Shown: in pieces, positions 28,801-36,914 of the stretch
Numbering within the stretch: position 1 is the first letter of the stretch
How the letters are laid out: each line of letters begins with the position of its first letter
DNA from: Flavimaricola sp.
GTDB taxonomy: Bacteria > Pseudomonadota > Alphaproteobacteria > Rhodobacterales > Rhodobacteraceae
NCBI GenBank assembly: GCA_029255105.1
Contig: JAQWWH010000013.1
Location: forward strand, 32,105-96,104
DNA: 64,000 nucleotides
Direction: 5' to 3'
The notes under the pieces: generated by a model
What the model saw: only the letters and a program-made list of their open reading frames with translations
What the model was told of the DNA's origin: nothing
The model's database searches: none
Translations under genes and position numbers: made by a program

Positions 28801-30726
28801 ACCAATGGCACCACGGGCAACGGCTTCTCGATCGACCGCGACACTTCGGTGGCGGGGCAGATCACGCTGACGCTCAGCAGCAATACGCCGCAAAGCTACG
28901 ATGCCTTCGCAGCACGGTTGGACAACATCCAGTTCGTCAACACCTCGGGGAACCCCGATGAGACGACCCGGATCATCCAGTCCTCCGTCAACGACGGTCG
29001 TATGGACAGCGCGCCGGCCACAACCTCGATCACGGTGACGTCGGTGCCAAACCCAGCGGTTGCGGTCAACGACAATGTCGTTTTGCGTACCGCTGGCGAC
29101 TACGTCCTGCCCGAATGGGCGCTGACAGCCAACGACTACGATCCGGAAGGTGACGCTTTCTCGATCACTGACACCTTCAACAACAACCGGCTAACCGCAA
29201 GTCAGCCCACCAATAACGAAATCTCTGTCACCGGTGCCGGATTCTTTGATAGTTTCGACTACCACGTTACCGGCGGTGACAGTGCTCGTGTCAGCTTCTC
29301 CACGGACGGTTTTGGGACCCTGCGCGGCTCCAACTCTGACGATATCATTATCGACAGCAACAACGGCAATGACATCGAAGGTCGTGACGGCAATGACATC
29401 ATCTTCGCCAATGGCGGCAACGACGGGATTGTCTGGTTTGCCAATGGCGGTCACGACTTTGTCGACGGTGGTGACGGTACTGACACCTTCACCGTCAACG
29501 GCGATAACTCGAGCGAGGTGTTCAAGATCCTCGATGTTACCCAGGCAATTGCGCAAGGGTTCCAACCGACATACGACAACACTGAGATCGTTGTCGTCCG
29601 CAACGACGAGATCATCGCAGAGTTGGACAACATCGAAGAGCTCGTGATCAACACTGGTGTTGCTGGGTTCGGAGCATTGGCTGGTGGCGCCAACACTTTC
29701 AACAGCGGCGACACCGTTGAAGTTGCGGGTACTTTCGACACCACAAGCCTTAACTACTCAACGATCCACGTCACGGGGACAGAGGCTCATGATACCGTGG
29801 ACATCACGGGTCTGACGTCTGCTCACCGCGTTGTCTTCGACACACGCGGTGGCGGCGACCAGGTCATGGGCGACCTTCGCACTCAGGACATCGTCAATGT
29901 ACCGACAGGTGTACGTGGTCGTGACGTTGACGGAATGATCATGGAAGGTGACAGGTCCGCAGAAACCATGACGACCGGCGAGTACAGCGACTTTGTCGTG
30001 GCACGTGGCGGCAACGACATCATCTCGGTCGGCGAAGGCAACGACCTTGCTCGCGGTGGCTCTGGCGATGACATCATCTTTGGTGGCGAGGGAAACGACC
30101 GCCTCGCCGGCAGCGCGGGCAGCGATGTCGTGTTCGGCGGCGGCGGGGACGATATGATCCTGGGCTGGGAAAATGCCCCCAGCGACGACATCTACTACGG
30201 TGACGACGTAGACGGTGGCATCGGGATCGATACCCTGTCCCTGACAAAAGCAACCACCTCGGTCACAGTTGATCTGGGATCGGATGGTAGCAATCGGGGC
30301 ACTGCCTACAGCGTCGAAACCGGACTGGACACTCTCTACGATATCGAGAACGTCTGGACTGGTTCTGGAGATGACGTGATCACCGCCAGCAACGCGGTCA
30401 ACGTGATCGACGGCGGTGACGGTATGGACATCTTCCGCTTCAACTCTGCCGAAGCCGCGGATGGTGACCAATTGTCCAGCTTCGAACCTGGCGATGTCAT
30501 CGACTTCAGCATGATGGATGCTGATCTGGGTGCGGGGGGCGACCAGTCCTTCACCATCACTAGCGGAGCATTCACCGGGGCCGGTCAGCTGCTGATCACC
30601 CAGGAAGATCGCGACGGTAGCACCTACACCTACGTTCAAGGTGACGTCGACGGCGACACAAACGCTGATTTCACGATAGAGATCCGTGGCGCCCATGACC
30701 TGACGAACAGCGACTTCAACCTTTGA
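22825..30726 (+). CDS. Secreted animal-type haem peroxidase with RTX calcium-binding repeats (Mn(II)-oxidising peroxidase-like)
   Basis: A 2,633-residue protein. The N-terminal half carries an animal haem-peroxidase domain: the distal motif GQFFDHGLDF (Gln357, Asp360, His361) and the proximal motif YRYGHS (His856). The distance between them is about twice that of myeloperoxidase, so there is a large insertion. RTX nonapeptide blocks (GGxGxD type) lie at about residues 1281-1450, 2169-2221 and 2386-2449, with cadherin- and lectin-like beta regions between. There is no Sec signal; the C-terminus should carry the type I secretion signal, and the exporter genes follow. Homologues (MopA and related proteins of Aurantimonas, Erythrobacter and Roseobacter isolates) are linked to extracellular Mn(II) oxidation. 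Substrate here is inferred. Confidence 0.9.
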   Translation: MTVELKPFVLNIGDITFLLDQVNHRPLFDAAGKLIMNWGGDTAIYATSQGAAGGPALFEPSANPTPEEAAAATAQWGHSFYSVADAAGLRDVSGLSNNLNPDNAAWGAADVPFLTVGTSGELGYGTYMMGDMTNALYNAGPTTSTKDYTITGSGNTINIDSVTDYTPRMITQTIMTGGVRFLLEEVTQIVPGQGPLTTNNITYWDSARYNTDEAYKTLLDSHNIDTSKLIEGAAIIDTYQDVLGYYDAGLYAYGQLMAAYGLTQPGQSHIIDIPGMDAQIVFIQEAFDQYKLIQDFGIDPSALNNGDALIDTSTTPWGIYAELGVPDRQNPDNGEFFLESQNPGVAPTNGFFAVFGQFFDHGLDFVSKGGNGAKITIPLSPNDPLYGVLGQDGQPTTSITISRATVDSVDANGVPLYINHTSPFIDQSQTYGSNEQITQILREWVLDANTNEYVAGARLLDGQKNVEWVDGFGNATTATLPTLNELRAHLAATGRPDITWEDVSNLSIRDADGNVLYFDANGDAQAYVDVDGVHDMTGTLVDATVLDTLSTKGSGHALLLDMNPGFGELVSNGNTSSGTISQAALDAVNTATGNASGEAGFLYFNADGVLSAMASFGPGPMVELTGASALMGYVNFADFSVTSSDPVLHAAVGEILMEAVGIHYLAGDGRVNENIALTSIHHIFHMEHDYQVQNLEIALFQQDALNGTADDHSILTSWQVAVADGTDNSTNASVALVGGHYEATTGILARDEKNDFYVVASANEVLPEGHSIVKGRDGADIQAAGSYTDAAGYVSWDQERMFQGVKLVVEMEYQHTAIDQFARAVSPDIPEFSAYSTNLDGTIDMMFGQAAYRYGHSTLRETIDTMDPNGDMTGRIMSYALERAFLNPALYSEIGASSIIMGMTKQVMNDIDEFITPALQQGLLGLPMDLAAINLARGRDVGLPTLNDARGILGLSQYTSWNDFSQNMYHKESFVNFIAAYSFDGDVAHAQAVLDAGNGVINTTYTESSTVAAAAAFLNGGDDGFAKVDLWVGGMAEAHISGGLLGDTFNVIFVDQMQRLMDGDRFYYLYRLAGTQFGDEIINEQFKDMVERNTGTTHLNGNIFGYSDQYYEMSTNAVATERLYEAGTDLTAAAAAVDVGGAIVGDGPFFDANGTQYSALPFHWVGADRIADAPLWLSANGDRVAAPSVAIGGTIAAGVSYVTADGTPVDAAYLQALAGEQHKYGTIMDGTTLGVYTAGGNSTAGNGDVVTINGKDYVLDLRPDLAPDALNTDGTPTSGADANEVIAGTDQDDLMYLGFGDDTGYADGGNDIVYGGSGGDRIYGGAGNDILYGEDLPDVIDGGEGDDIIYGGDSGTSVGGFDQLIGGAGDDKIYGGVGIDKIYGNGGDDAIYGGADTDPFIFGGDGSDIVNGGDEQDNIYGNAGDDLLIGGNDKDILFGQEGDDILRPGIPSGAANAGGGNTGNAVFGPDEVVGGTGNTQVNDTGFDIIDLSDNTQAFTLEVNLNAQNNPLVILDQNQVLPTMVQMDGIAGTQDDDVIMGNVDGNWLIGAGGNDHFEADIAPRLAGAQAEVLAERGGNDVIIGGAIRLDALIGKYGTGDINNFVADLYETHYNLIGATHRVAEGASLIGGLLNGAATTGLFALHFTEMLRSAQFKDLVLGNSDNEIGDIGNLPMLDTGNDTASLTGNLEDYSVVAIDINGNQVADLVNDYASVVGIRLTDNGGVTQTDAGPVDRLPTDGIDLFVGVESFVFADGTYTMREVIGNPPTLALDYDGGVGTYLDQFSNTVNNGSDGDTPWTTVWTEVNDGANSVNNGQIQIDNQFSGAPSNGMDIGYGDGATIYRDVDLSGANSATISFSFRESGLGNGENVEVRFYEDNTSNAYTVLETITASGSFSGTVTGPFAETQVGRIEIVATNINDTRRSRDYVSIDDMQIAVEAPTSNPQYAISRAFTEGDGGITVIPRALITDVDGTTLTSAKIVLTNAKDGDDLVWTNGTTGNGFSIDRDTSVAGQITLTLSSNTPQSYDAFAARLDNIQFVNTSGNPDETTRIIQSSVNDGRMDSAPATTSITVTSVPNPAVAVNDNVVLRTAGDYVLPEWALTANDYDPEGDAFSITDTFNNNRLTASQPTNNEISVTGAGFFDSFDYHVTGGDSARVSFSTDGFGTLRGSNSDDIIIDSNNGNDIEGRDGNDIIFANGGNDGIVWFANGGHDFVDGGDGTDTFTVNGDNSSEVFKILDVTQAIAQGFQPTYDNTEIVVVRNDEIIAELDNIEELVINTGVAGFGALAGGANTFNSGDTVEVAGTFDTTSLNYSTIHVTGTEAHDTVDITGLTSAHRVVFDTRGGGDQVMGDLRTQDIVNVPTGVRGRDVDGMIMEGDRSAETMTTGEYSDFVVARGGNDIISVGEGNDLARGGSGDDIIFGGEGNDRLAGSAGSDVVFGGGGDDMILGWENAPSDDIYYGDDVDGGIGIDTLSLTKATTSVTVDLGSDGSNRGTAYSVETGLDTLYDIENVWTGSGDDVITASNAVNVIDGGDGMDIFRFNSAEAADGDQLSSFEPGDVIDFSMMDADLGAGGDQSFTITSGAFTGAGQLLITQEDRDGSTYTYVQGDVDGDTNADFTIEIRGAHDLTNSDFNL
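26665..27175 (+). repeat. First RTX nonapeptide block of the haem peroxidase
   Basis: A run of imperfect 9-codon units of GGxGxDxxx type (for example GGSGGDRIYGGAGNDILYG). Each turn of the beta-roll binds Ca2+, so the protein should fold only after export to the calcium-rich outside. Two shorter blocks follow at about 29329-29487 and 29980-30170. Confidence 0.9.
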
Positions 30727-30734
30727 TAACAACG

Positions 30735-30761
30735 CACTGGGCCGGATGATCCGGCCCAGTG
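30735..30761 (+). terminator. Strong hairpin between peroxidase and secretion genes
   Basis: A perfect 12-bp stem (CACTGGGCCGGA at 30735-30746, complement at 30750-30761) with a 3-nt loop, followed by TTCC and, some bases later, TTTTT. It lies between the peroxidase stop and the ABC gene 35 bp further on. It probably works as a leaky terminator giving more substrate than transporter mRNA. Confidence 0.8.
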
Positions 30762-30796
30762 TTCCTTAGTGATTTTTAGGCGACCCGGGGGACGTC

Positions 30797-32581
30797 ATGC
30801 GCGCACAAGACACACTCGAGCACATCAAGCGGCGACACGCACAGAAGCTTACAGCCGGTTTGAAGGTGGTCGGGCTTTATCTTTTTGGTATCTCAGGGAT
30901 CATCAACATCCTGGCCCTGACCGGTTCGATCTACATGCTGCAGATCTACGACCGCGCCTTGGGAAGCGGAAGTATCCCAACCCTCCTCACCCTGTCGACG
31001 CTGGCCATTGGCCTGTATTTCTTTCAGGGACTCTTCGACGTCCTACGCTCGCAAATCCTGGTTCGTGTCGGGGGCCGGCTGGATCGGCAGATATCGCCAG
31101 TTGCCCACAAGGTCGTGGTCGATATGCCGCGTTTTGGCTACAGCACGTCCGAAGCGCTCGAGCGTGGTAGAGACGTCGACACCCTGCGCACCTTTCTGGG
31201 AAGCCAGGGGCCCATCGCCCTCTTCGATATTCCGTGGATGCCGGTCTTTTTGGTCTTCGTCTACATGCTGCATCCCCTGCTGGGGGCCCTGACGCTGGGC
31301 GGGATGGTTGTCCTGACCCTTCTTACTGTGGCCACCGAATTGCTGACCCGTCGCCTGACCGGCGCAACACAGCAGGCCGCTGTCTTTCGCAATCGCATCG
31401 CTGACAGCAACACCCGCAACGCAGATGTCATCAAGGCCATGGGCTTTGCCGACAGGGCGGTCGAGCGTTACACAGAAGCCAACCGCGATCACCTCGACCT
31501 GCACACAAAGTCCAACGACATCTCAGGTACCTTTGGGGCGATGTCCCGGGTTCTGCGGATGATCTTGCAATCCGCCATCCTCGGGATGGGCGCCTTCCTC
31601 ACCATCAAGGGCGAACTGTCGGCCGGCGCGATCATCGCCTCGTCCGTCGCCTCCTCCCGCGCTCTGGCTCCTATCGATATGGCCATCGGCAACTGGAAAC
31701 AGGTTGTTGGCGCACGGGCGGCCTTTGCCCGCCTTAAGGAAACCGTTGTCGCCATGGCAACGACTCAGCAACCACTGGAACTGCCCAAGCCGACCAAATC
31801 CCTGCGTCTTGACGGGATCACCGTCGCCGCTCCGGGCACGGGCCGGGTTCTGCTGGCCGATGTCGGCTTTGAACTGACCGCTGGTCAGGCACTGGGCATC
31901 ATCGGTCCGTCGGGTGGCGGCAAGACAACCCTGGTCAAGGCATTGACCGGCGTGCTTCCGGTCCTGCGTGGGGCTGTCCGCCTTGATGGCGCCGACCTGG
32001 TACAATGGCGCGATGAAGATCTGGGCCGCTACATTGGTTATCTTCCTCAGGACGTCAGCCTGATGGATGCGACCATCACCGAAAACATCTCGCGGTTTGC
32101 CAAGGACGTGGACGTCAACGCCATCGTCAGTGCCGCAATGGCAGCCGGTGTGCACGACATGATCGTCAAGATGCCGGACGGCTATCAGACCCGCGTCGGC
32201 GCCGATGGCCTATCCCTTTCGGGTGGCCAGCGTCAGCGGATCGGGCTTGCCCGCGCCCTTTACGGCAATCCGTTCCTCGTGGTCCTGGACGAGCCCAACT
32301 CGAACCTGGACAGCGAAGGCGAGGCCGCGCTGACAGCGGCTGTCACCAGTGTCCGCGAACGTGGCGGGATCGCAGTTGTCATCGCCCACCGGCCGACGGC
32401 GCTGGCAGCGGTCAACATGATCGCCGTTGTCCAGGGCGGACGCATGACTGCCTTTGGTCCCAAGGAAGAAGTGATCGGGCCCAAGGTCGTCGCACCGAAC
32501 GAAGCCCGTCCCGAGGCCCACCAACCCGCAGCCGAACCCGCCCTGCACAAAACGCAGGACCAACAGGGAAAAGCGTCATGA
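30797..32581 (+). CDS. Type I secretion ABC transporter (PrtD/HlyB family)
   Basis: A 594-residue inner-membrane exporter ATPase with an N-terminal six-helix membrane domain (clear helices around residues 20-50, 55-75, 140-180 and 255-290) and a C-terminal nucleotide-binding domain: Walker A GPSGGGKTT, signature LSGGQRQR, Walker B FLVVLDEP and the switch His in IAHRPT. It lacks the N-terminal C39 peptidase-like domain of HlyB, which matches the PrtD type used for RTX substrates. It overlaps the next gene by 4 nt and forms an operon with the RTX protein and HlyD-type adaptor. The outer-membrane TolC partner is not in this window. Confidence 0.93.
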   Translation: MRAQDTLEHIKRRHAQKLTAGLKVVGLYLFGISGIINILALTGSIYMLQIYDRALGSGSIPTLLTLSTLAIGLYFFQGLFDVLRSQILVRVGGRLDRQISPVAHKVVVDMPRFGYSTSEALERGRDVDTLRTFLGSQGPIALFDIPWMPVFLVFVYMLHPLLGALTLGGMVVLTLLTVATELLTRRLTGATQQAAVFRNRIADSNTRNADVIKAMGFADRAVERYTEANRDHLDLHTKSNDISGTFGAMSRVLRMILQSAILGMGAFLTIKGELSAGAIIASSVASSRALAPIDMAIGNWKQVVGARAAFARLKETVVAMATTQQPLELPKPTKSLRLDGITVAAPGTGRVLLADVGFELTAGQALGIIGPSGGGKTTLVKALTGVLPVLRGAVRLDGADLVQWRDEDLGRYIGYLPQDVSLMDATITENISRFAKDVDVNAIVSAAMAAGVHDMIVKMPDGYQTRVGADGLSLSGGQRQRIGLARALYGNPFLVVLDEPNSNLDSEGEAALTAAVTSVRERGGIAVVIAHRPTALAAVNMIAVVQGGRMTAFGPKEEVIGPKVVAPNEARPEAHQPAAEPALHKTQDQQGKAS

Positions 32582-35481
32582 TCAAGGTCAAGAAAACCAA
32601 GGCGTCTGACGACAAGAGCGACCAGGCGCAATCCTACCAATTCTCGGACGTTTCGGGAAAAGGCGTACTGCCTCATGCGATTGGGATGGCGATCATGTCG
32701 ATCGCCCTCTACCTGCGGTCGATGATGTCTTCACCGCTCGCTGCGCTGACGGCCGAGCCGGACCCGGCGGACACCGGGTCCCATCATCCCCAGCACACAG
32801 TCACAATGGGCTCGGAAAGCTACAATCTTTCGCCGATGAAACAGGAACAGGCCGCAGATGCCCCTGCCCCCGCGGAAGATGCGCCGAAAACAGACTTTGC
32901 CCAAACCTACAACTTCAGCCACGGCGAGAACGTCGTGCCGTTCGTCAACCCGCAGGACCGGCAGTCCAAGCTGGCGGTTGCCTCGGCACATCAGCAGTCA
33001 GGTGATGTACCCCAATCGACCGTCGTTTCGCGCAGCTGGGACAACCCCGACTTTTCTGACGTCAGCTTTGGCCAATCGGTCTTTTCCACCGCGACCTCAT
33101 CTTCGACGACCGAAGAGGATGCCGGCACCTACGAGCTGACTGACGAGCCGGCGCTGAGCCTGGAAGAAGAAGCCGCGATCGAGAAACTGACGGCAAACCG
33201 CGCGCCGGTGCGGCAGCGGTCGGTCTATTTGTCGGACCTTTTCGGCACGGGATCGCTGTTGATTACGCTTGCCAGCCTACTTGACCACACCTCTGACCCT
33301 GACGGTGATGCGCTGATCGTCGAGGGCCTGACAGTGTCGAGCGGCACGCTTGAACAGACTGACGAAGGCTACCTTTACACGCCCGACCCGCAATATGCTG
33401 GTGTCGTGCAATTTGACTACCAGATAAACGATGGCGAGGCCGCGATCACGCAGACCGCCCACCTCAACATCAAGCCGACAAATATCATCGGGACCGATGC
33501 CAAGGACAACCTTACCGGCCACGAAAGCGTTGATTTCATCTACGGAAAAGACGGCGATGATACGATATCCGCCAAGGCCGGGGCCGACCTGATTTATGGC
33601 GGCAAGGGCGACGATGTCATCTTTGGTGGCGAAGGCGACGATGAGATTTTCGGCGGTGAAGGCAACGACGTCCTGTTTGGCGACGGCGGCGATGACCGGA
33701 TCAGCGGTGGCGCGGACAACGACAAGGTCTATGGCGGCACCGGTTCGGACATTCTTTGGGGTGACGCGGGCCAGGACGAGCTTCACGGCGGCTCTGGCAG
33801 CGACCTGATCTATGGCGGCTCGGGCAACGACCTTATCTTGGATGGCCAGGATAGTGATGTGGCCTATGGCGGGTCCGGCTCTGATACCTTCCGGGCCTCA
33901 ATGGACCAGGCTGATGATGAGTATCACGGTGATGACACCGGCCCTGCCCAGCACGGCATTGACGTTCTTGACTACTCGGACGCTGCGACGGCGCTGAGCG
34001 TCGACATTGGGGCTGGCACCGTCGATGGCGCCGAAACCGGCCACGACATTTTCGATGGTATGGAAGTGGTTGTTGCCGGGTCCGGAGATGACGAAATCAC
34101 GGGCAGCACGCGCAGCGACATCGTTAATGACGGCGCTGGACACGACCACGTCGCCTTGGGCGCCGGAAGCGATACCGTTCGCGTGTCGATCGACCAGCAC
34201 GAAGACAACTTTGACGGCGGCGCCGGTCACGACACGATTGACCTGTCCGCACATGTTGGCGACCTTGTTGTGGACATGGTCGGCAACACGATCTCGGGTC
34301 CGGCAATCGCAACCGATACCGCGACCGGTTTCGAGAATGTCATCGGTGGCCACGGCAACGACAAGATCATTGCCGCTGACGACAAAGGCGAGAATGCATT
34401 TGACGGCGGAGACGGCTTTGACACCCTCGACCTCACCAGCCAGACCCAGAACCTTCGGGTGAACGTGTCAGCCGGGACGATTGCCAGCGATGGTGCGGCA
34501 ACCGACACCATGACAGGGATCGAACACATCGTGACGGGTTCCGGCGATGACACTTTCGTCACATCCGGCAAGGATGGGGGCCACAGCCTTGATGCAGGCG
34601 ACGGCGACGACACCCTCGACCTGTCGGGCCACGACAGCGACCTCGTTGTCGATCTTAGTGCCGGAACGGTGTCCGGAACCGATGTCGGCACCGACCAGAT
34701 CTCAGGGTTTGAGAACGTTGTTGGTGGCCGCGGTGATGACAGGATCGTTGCAAAACAAGATGATGCATCGCATTCCTACGACGGCGGCGAAGGTCACGAC
34801 ACCCTTGACCTGAAAGCCGACGTCCAAGACCTGCGGGTCGATGTGACTTCGGGCAAGATCAGCCGCGCTGATGGTCCCACCGACAGCTTTGACGGGATCG
34901 AGAGCATCGAAACCGGCTCGGGCGACGATGTCTTTGTCTCCACCGTCGGTGAGGGTCACAAGAAATACAGCGGTGGCGAGGGCAAAGATACGCTTGATCT
35001 GTCCAAAGACACCAAGGCGCTCAAGGTCGACCTGCGCGAGCACAAGGTCGAGGACGAAGACGGCGACCAGGACGATTTCGAGGATATCGAAGCCTTCTTT
35101 GGCACCGACGAAGACGACGTGTTCGTTGTCAGCAGCCATGGCCACGAAATGACGGGCGGCAAGGGCAATGATCTTTACATGTTTGCCCAGCATGAAGAGG
35201 ACTACGACACCGCGGCAACGATCAACGACTTTGCGGTCGGTGATGTCATCGAAACCCGCATGTTCAAGTTCTTTGAACGGGGTGAGGACAACGCCGACGC
35301 AGGTTTGCAGCTGGGTGTCGGCGAACTTGTCGACACGCTGAACATGTCCCGCGTCAACTTCAGCTACGAAACCCACGACGACGGGGAATACACCCGCCTC
35401 GAGGTTCACGAGCATGACGAGTACGGCACCGTGATTACGCTGCAAGGGCACCACATTATCTTCTTAATTGACGCGCATTAA
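32578..35481 (+). CDS. RTX calcium-binding protein with cadherin-like domain and 63-residue repeats
   Basis: A 967-residue acidic protein placed between the exporter and adaptor genes, so it is a likely second substrate. The N-terminal 200 residues have one amphipathic or hydrophobic stretch (around residues 30-50) and three similar short motifs (SYQFSD, SYNLSP, TYNFSH). A cadherin-like domain follows at about residues 208-300, then a compact RTX block (about 320-435, GGxGxD units) and five near-perfect 63-residue repeats from residue 552. The start overlaps the ABC gene stop (ATGA). It has no enzyme motif; adhesin or surface-layer roles are possible, and the N-terminus could anchor it to the exporter. 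Function inferred only in outline. Confidence 0.8.
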   Translation: MIKVKKTKASDDKSDQAQSYQFSDVSGKGVLPHAIGMAIMSIALYLRSMMSSPLAALTAEPDPADTGSHHPQHTVTMGSESYNLSPMKQEQAADAPAPAEDAPKTDFAQTYNFSHGENVVPFVNPQDRQSKLAVASAHQQSGDVPQSTVVSRSWDNPDFSDVSFGQSVFSTATSSSTTEEDAGTYELTDEPALSLEEEAAIEKLTANRAPVRQRSVYLSDLFGTGSLLITLASLLDHTSDPDGDALIVEGLTVSSGTLEQTDEGYLYTPDPQYAGVVQFDYQINDGEAAITQTAHLNIKPTNIIGTDAKDNLTGHESVDFIYGKDGDDTISAKAGADLIYGGKGDDVIFGGEGDDEIFGGEGNDVLFGDGGDDRISGGADNDKVYGGTGSDILWGDAGQDELHGGSGSDLIYGGSGNDLILDGQDSDVAYGGSGSDTFRASMDQADDEYHGDDTGPAQHGIDVLDYSDAATALSVDIGAGTVDGAETGHDIFDGMEVVVAGSGDDEITGSTRSDIVNDGAGHDHVALGAGSDTVRVSIDQHEDNFDGGAGHDTIDLSAHVGDLVVDMVGNTISGPAIATDTATGFENVIGGHGNDKIIAADDKGENAFDGGDGFDTLDLTSQTQNLRVNVSAGTIASDGAATDTMTGIEHIVTGSGDDTFVTSGKDGGHSLDAGDGDDTLDLSGHDSDLVVDLSAGTVSGTDVGTDQISGFENVVGGRGDDRIVAKQDDASHSYDGGEGHDTLDLKADVQDLRVDVTSGKISRADGPTDSFDGIESIETGSGDDVFVSTVGEGHKKYSGGEGKDTLDLSKDTKALKVDLREHKVEDEDGDQDDFEDIEAFFGTDEDDVFVVSSHGHEMTGGKGNDLYMFAQHEEDYDTAATINDFAVGDVIETRMFKFFERGEDNADAGLQLGVGELVDTLNMSRVNFSYETHDDGEYTRLEVHEHDEYGTVITLQGHHIIFLIDAH
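34231..35175 (+). repeat. Five tandem 189-bp (63-residue) repeats
   Basis: Units start at 34231, 34420, 34609, 34798 and 34987, each opening with the codons for DTLDL or DTIDL; the first four are exactly 189 bp. Each unit contains one DLxVDxxxGT strand, a TGFENV-like segment and a GSGDD calcium loop, ending in DGGxG. A longer, decayed unit precedes them. DNA identity between units is moderate, so the array is old. Confidence 0.9.
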
Positions 35482-35503
35482 AGAGTTCGACGAGGACCAA
35501 GAG

Positions 35504-36841
35504 ATGACAATGACTATGACGCACCAGCCCGACGCCTCCGCATTTCTGGAGAAAAAGGATACTTCCCTTCGGCTTTGGCCCCGTATGCTCATGGGCCTCG
35601 CCCTGGCCACGGCGCTGGTTGGCGGACTTGGCGGATGGGCCTACCGGGCCGAACTAGCCGGTGCTGTCATCTCGCAAGGGGTCGTTGTCGTCGAGGCAAC
35701 GGTGCAGACCGTCCAGCACCGCGACGGCGGGATCGTCTCGGATATCGCGGTCAAAGAGGGGGACACGGTCGATGCCGGTCAACTTTTGCTGCGCCTGGAC
35801 GACCAACAGACCACGTCCGAACTTGCCATCGTGCAATCGCAGTTGATCGACAGCGAAGTGCGCCGCGCGCGCCTTGTGGCCGAACGGGACGGGTTGGCCA
35901 CCCTCGACCTGACACCTGACTGGGTCGCCGCCCACCCCGATGCTGCAAACCTGATCACCGGCGAAACGCGCCTTTTTGACGGCCAGCGTCAAAGCCGCGA
36001 CAGCCAGCGCCAGCAACTGGAACTGGGCGTCTTGCAGATCGAGGACGAGATTCTGGGCCTGCAAGGCCAAAGGACCGCCAAGGCCGCCGAAATTGCCCTT
36101 GTCGAAACCGAATATCAGCGCACCCTCGACCTGACCCAGCGCGACCTTGTCGAAGTCTCGCGGCTTTATAACGTGGAACGCGAAAAGGTCCGCCTTGCTG
36201 GTGAACTTAGCGAGATCGACTCGGCCATCGCCCGCGCCGGCACAAGGATCAATGAGATCCGCCTGCAGGTTCTGGCAATCGACGACACCGCCCGGACAGA
36301 AGCGCAACGGGAGTTGAGCATTGTGGAGACCCGGCTGTCGGAACTCGGCGAACGGGCGATTGCGATCGGTGACCGCCTGACCCGGACCGATGTGCGCGCC
36401 CCGATTGCCGGCACGGTGAACGAATTGAACATCCACACCATCGGTGGCGTCGTAAGCCCTGCCGAAGTCCTTTTGACACTGGTCCCGAGCGGGTCCGAAC
36501 TGCGGGTCGAAGTCCGCATTCCGCCAACTTCGATCGAGCAGGTTAACCTGGACCAGACCGCCCGCCTTCGCTTTCCTGCATTTAACCAGCGCGTGACGCC
36601 GGAACTGACCGGTCGGATCATCCACATCTCGCCCGCCACGGCCATCGATAACGTGACCGGCCAACCTTACTATCAAGGCATTGTCGAGATTTCCGAAGGC
36701 GAAGTGGACAAGCTTGGCGACAGCCATCTCATGCCCGGCATGCCGGTCGAGGTTTTCATCGCCACCGACGATCGGACAGTGCTGTCCTATATCTTCAAGC
36801 CCATTTTTGACCGCTTCACCCACTCGTTCCGCGAGCGGTGA
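35504..36841 (+). CDS. Type I secretion periplasmic adaptor (HlyD/PrtE family)
   Basis: A 445-residue membrane fusion protein bridging the ABC exporter to an outer-membrane TolC channel. One transmembrane helix lies at about residues 30-50 (MLMGLALATALVGGLGGWAY), followed by half of a lipoyl domain (QTVQHRDGGIVSDI), a long coiled-coil hairpin, the second half of the lipoyl domain (TDVRAPIAGTVNELNIHTIG) and a beta-barrel with the HlyD-type C-terminal motif YYQGIVEI. ATG 35504 has a purine-rich site (GAGGA) upstream; an in-frame TTG at 35468 overlaps the preceding gene but gives a less typical N-terminus. A good terminator follows. Confidence 0.93.
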   Translation: MTMTMTHQPDASAFLEKKDTSLRLWPRMLMGLALATALVGGLGGWAYRAELAGAVISQGVVVVEATVQTVQHRDGGIVSDIAVKEGDTVDAGQLLLRLDDQQTTSELAIVQSQLIDSEVRRARLVAERDGLATLDLTPDWVAAHPDAANLITGETRLFDGQRQSRDSQRQQLELGVLQIEDEILGLQGQRTAKAAEIALVETEYQRTLDLTQRDLVEVSRLYNVEREKVRLAGELSEIDSAIARAGTRINEIRLQVLAIDDTARTEAQRELSIVETRLSELGERAIAIGDRLTRTDVRAPIAGTVNELNIHTIGGVVSPAEVLLTLVPSGSELRVEVRIPPTSIEQVNLDQTARLRFPAFNQRVTPELTGRIIHISPATAIDNVTGQPYYQGIVEISEGEVDKLGDSHLMPGMPVEVFIATDDRTVLSYIFKPIFDRFTHSFRER

Positions 36842-36871
36842 TTGCTTCGGCCAATCACGGTCACAGCCAAA

Positions 36872-36914
36872 CAACGAAAGGACCGGCCCTGTTCAGCGGG
36901 GCCGGTTTTCGTTT
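36872..36914 (+). terminator. Terminator of the type I secretion operon
   Basis: Stem ACCGGCCC with its complement after a short loop, extended by AACGAAA pairing with TTTCGTT, and a TTTTCGTTT tail. This is a convincing rho-independent terminator about 30 bp after the adaptor stop codon. Confidence 0.85.

Noticed and set aside
23110..28893. Two very long minus-strand frames (606 and 846 codons) under the haem peroxidase
   Set aside because: They mirror the RTX and peroxidase coding sequence. Repetitive GGxGxD codons create long antisense frames, and there is no ribosome site or family match.
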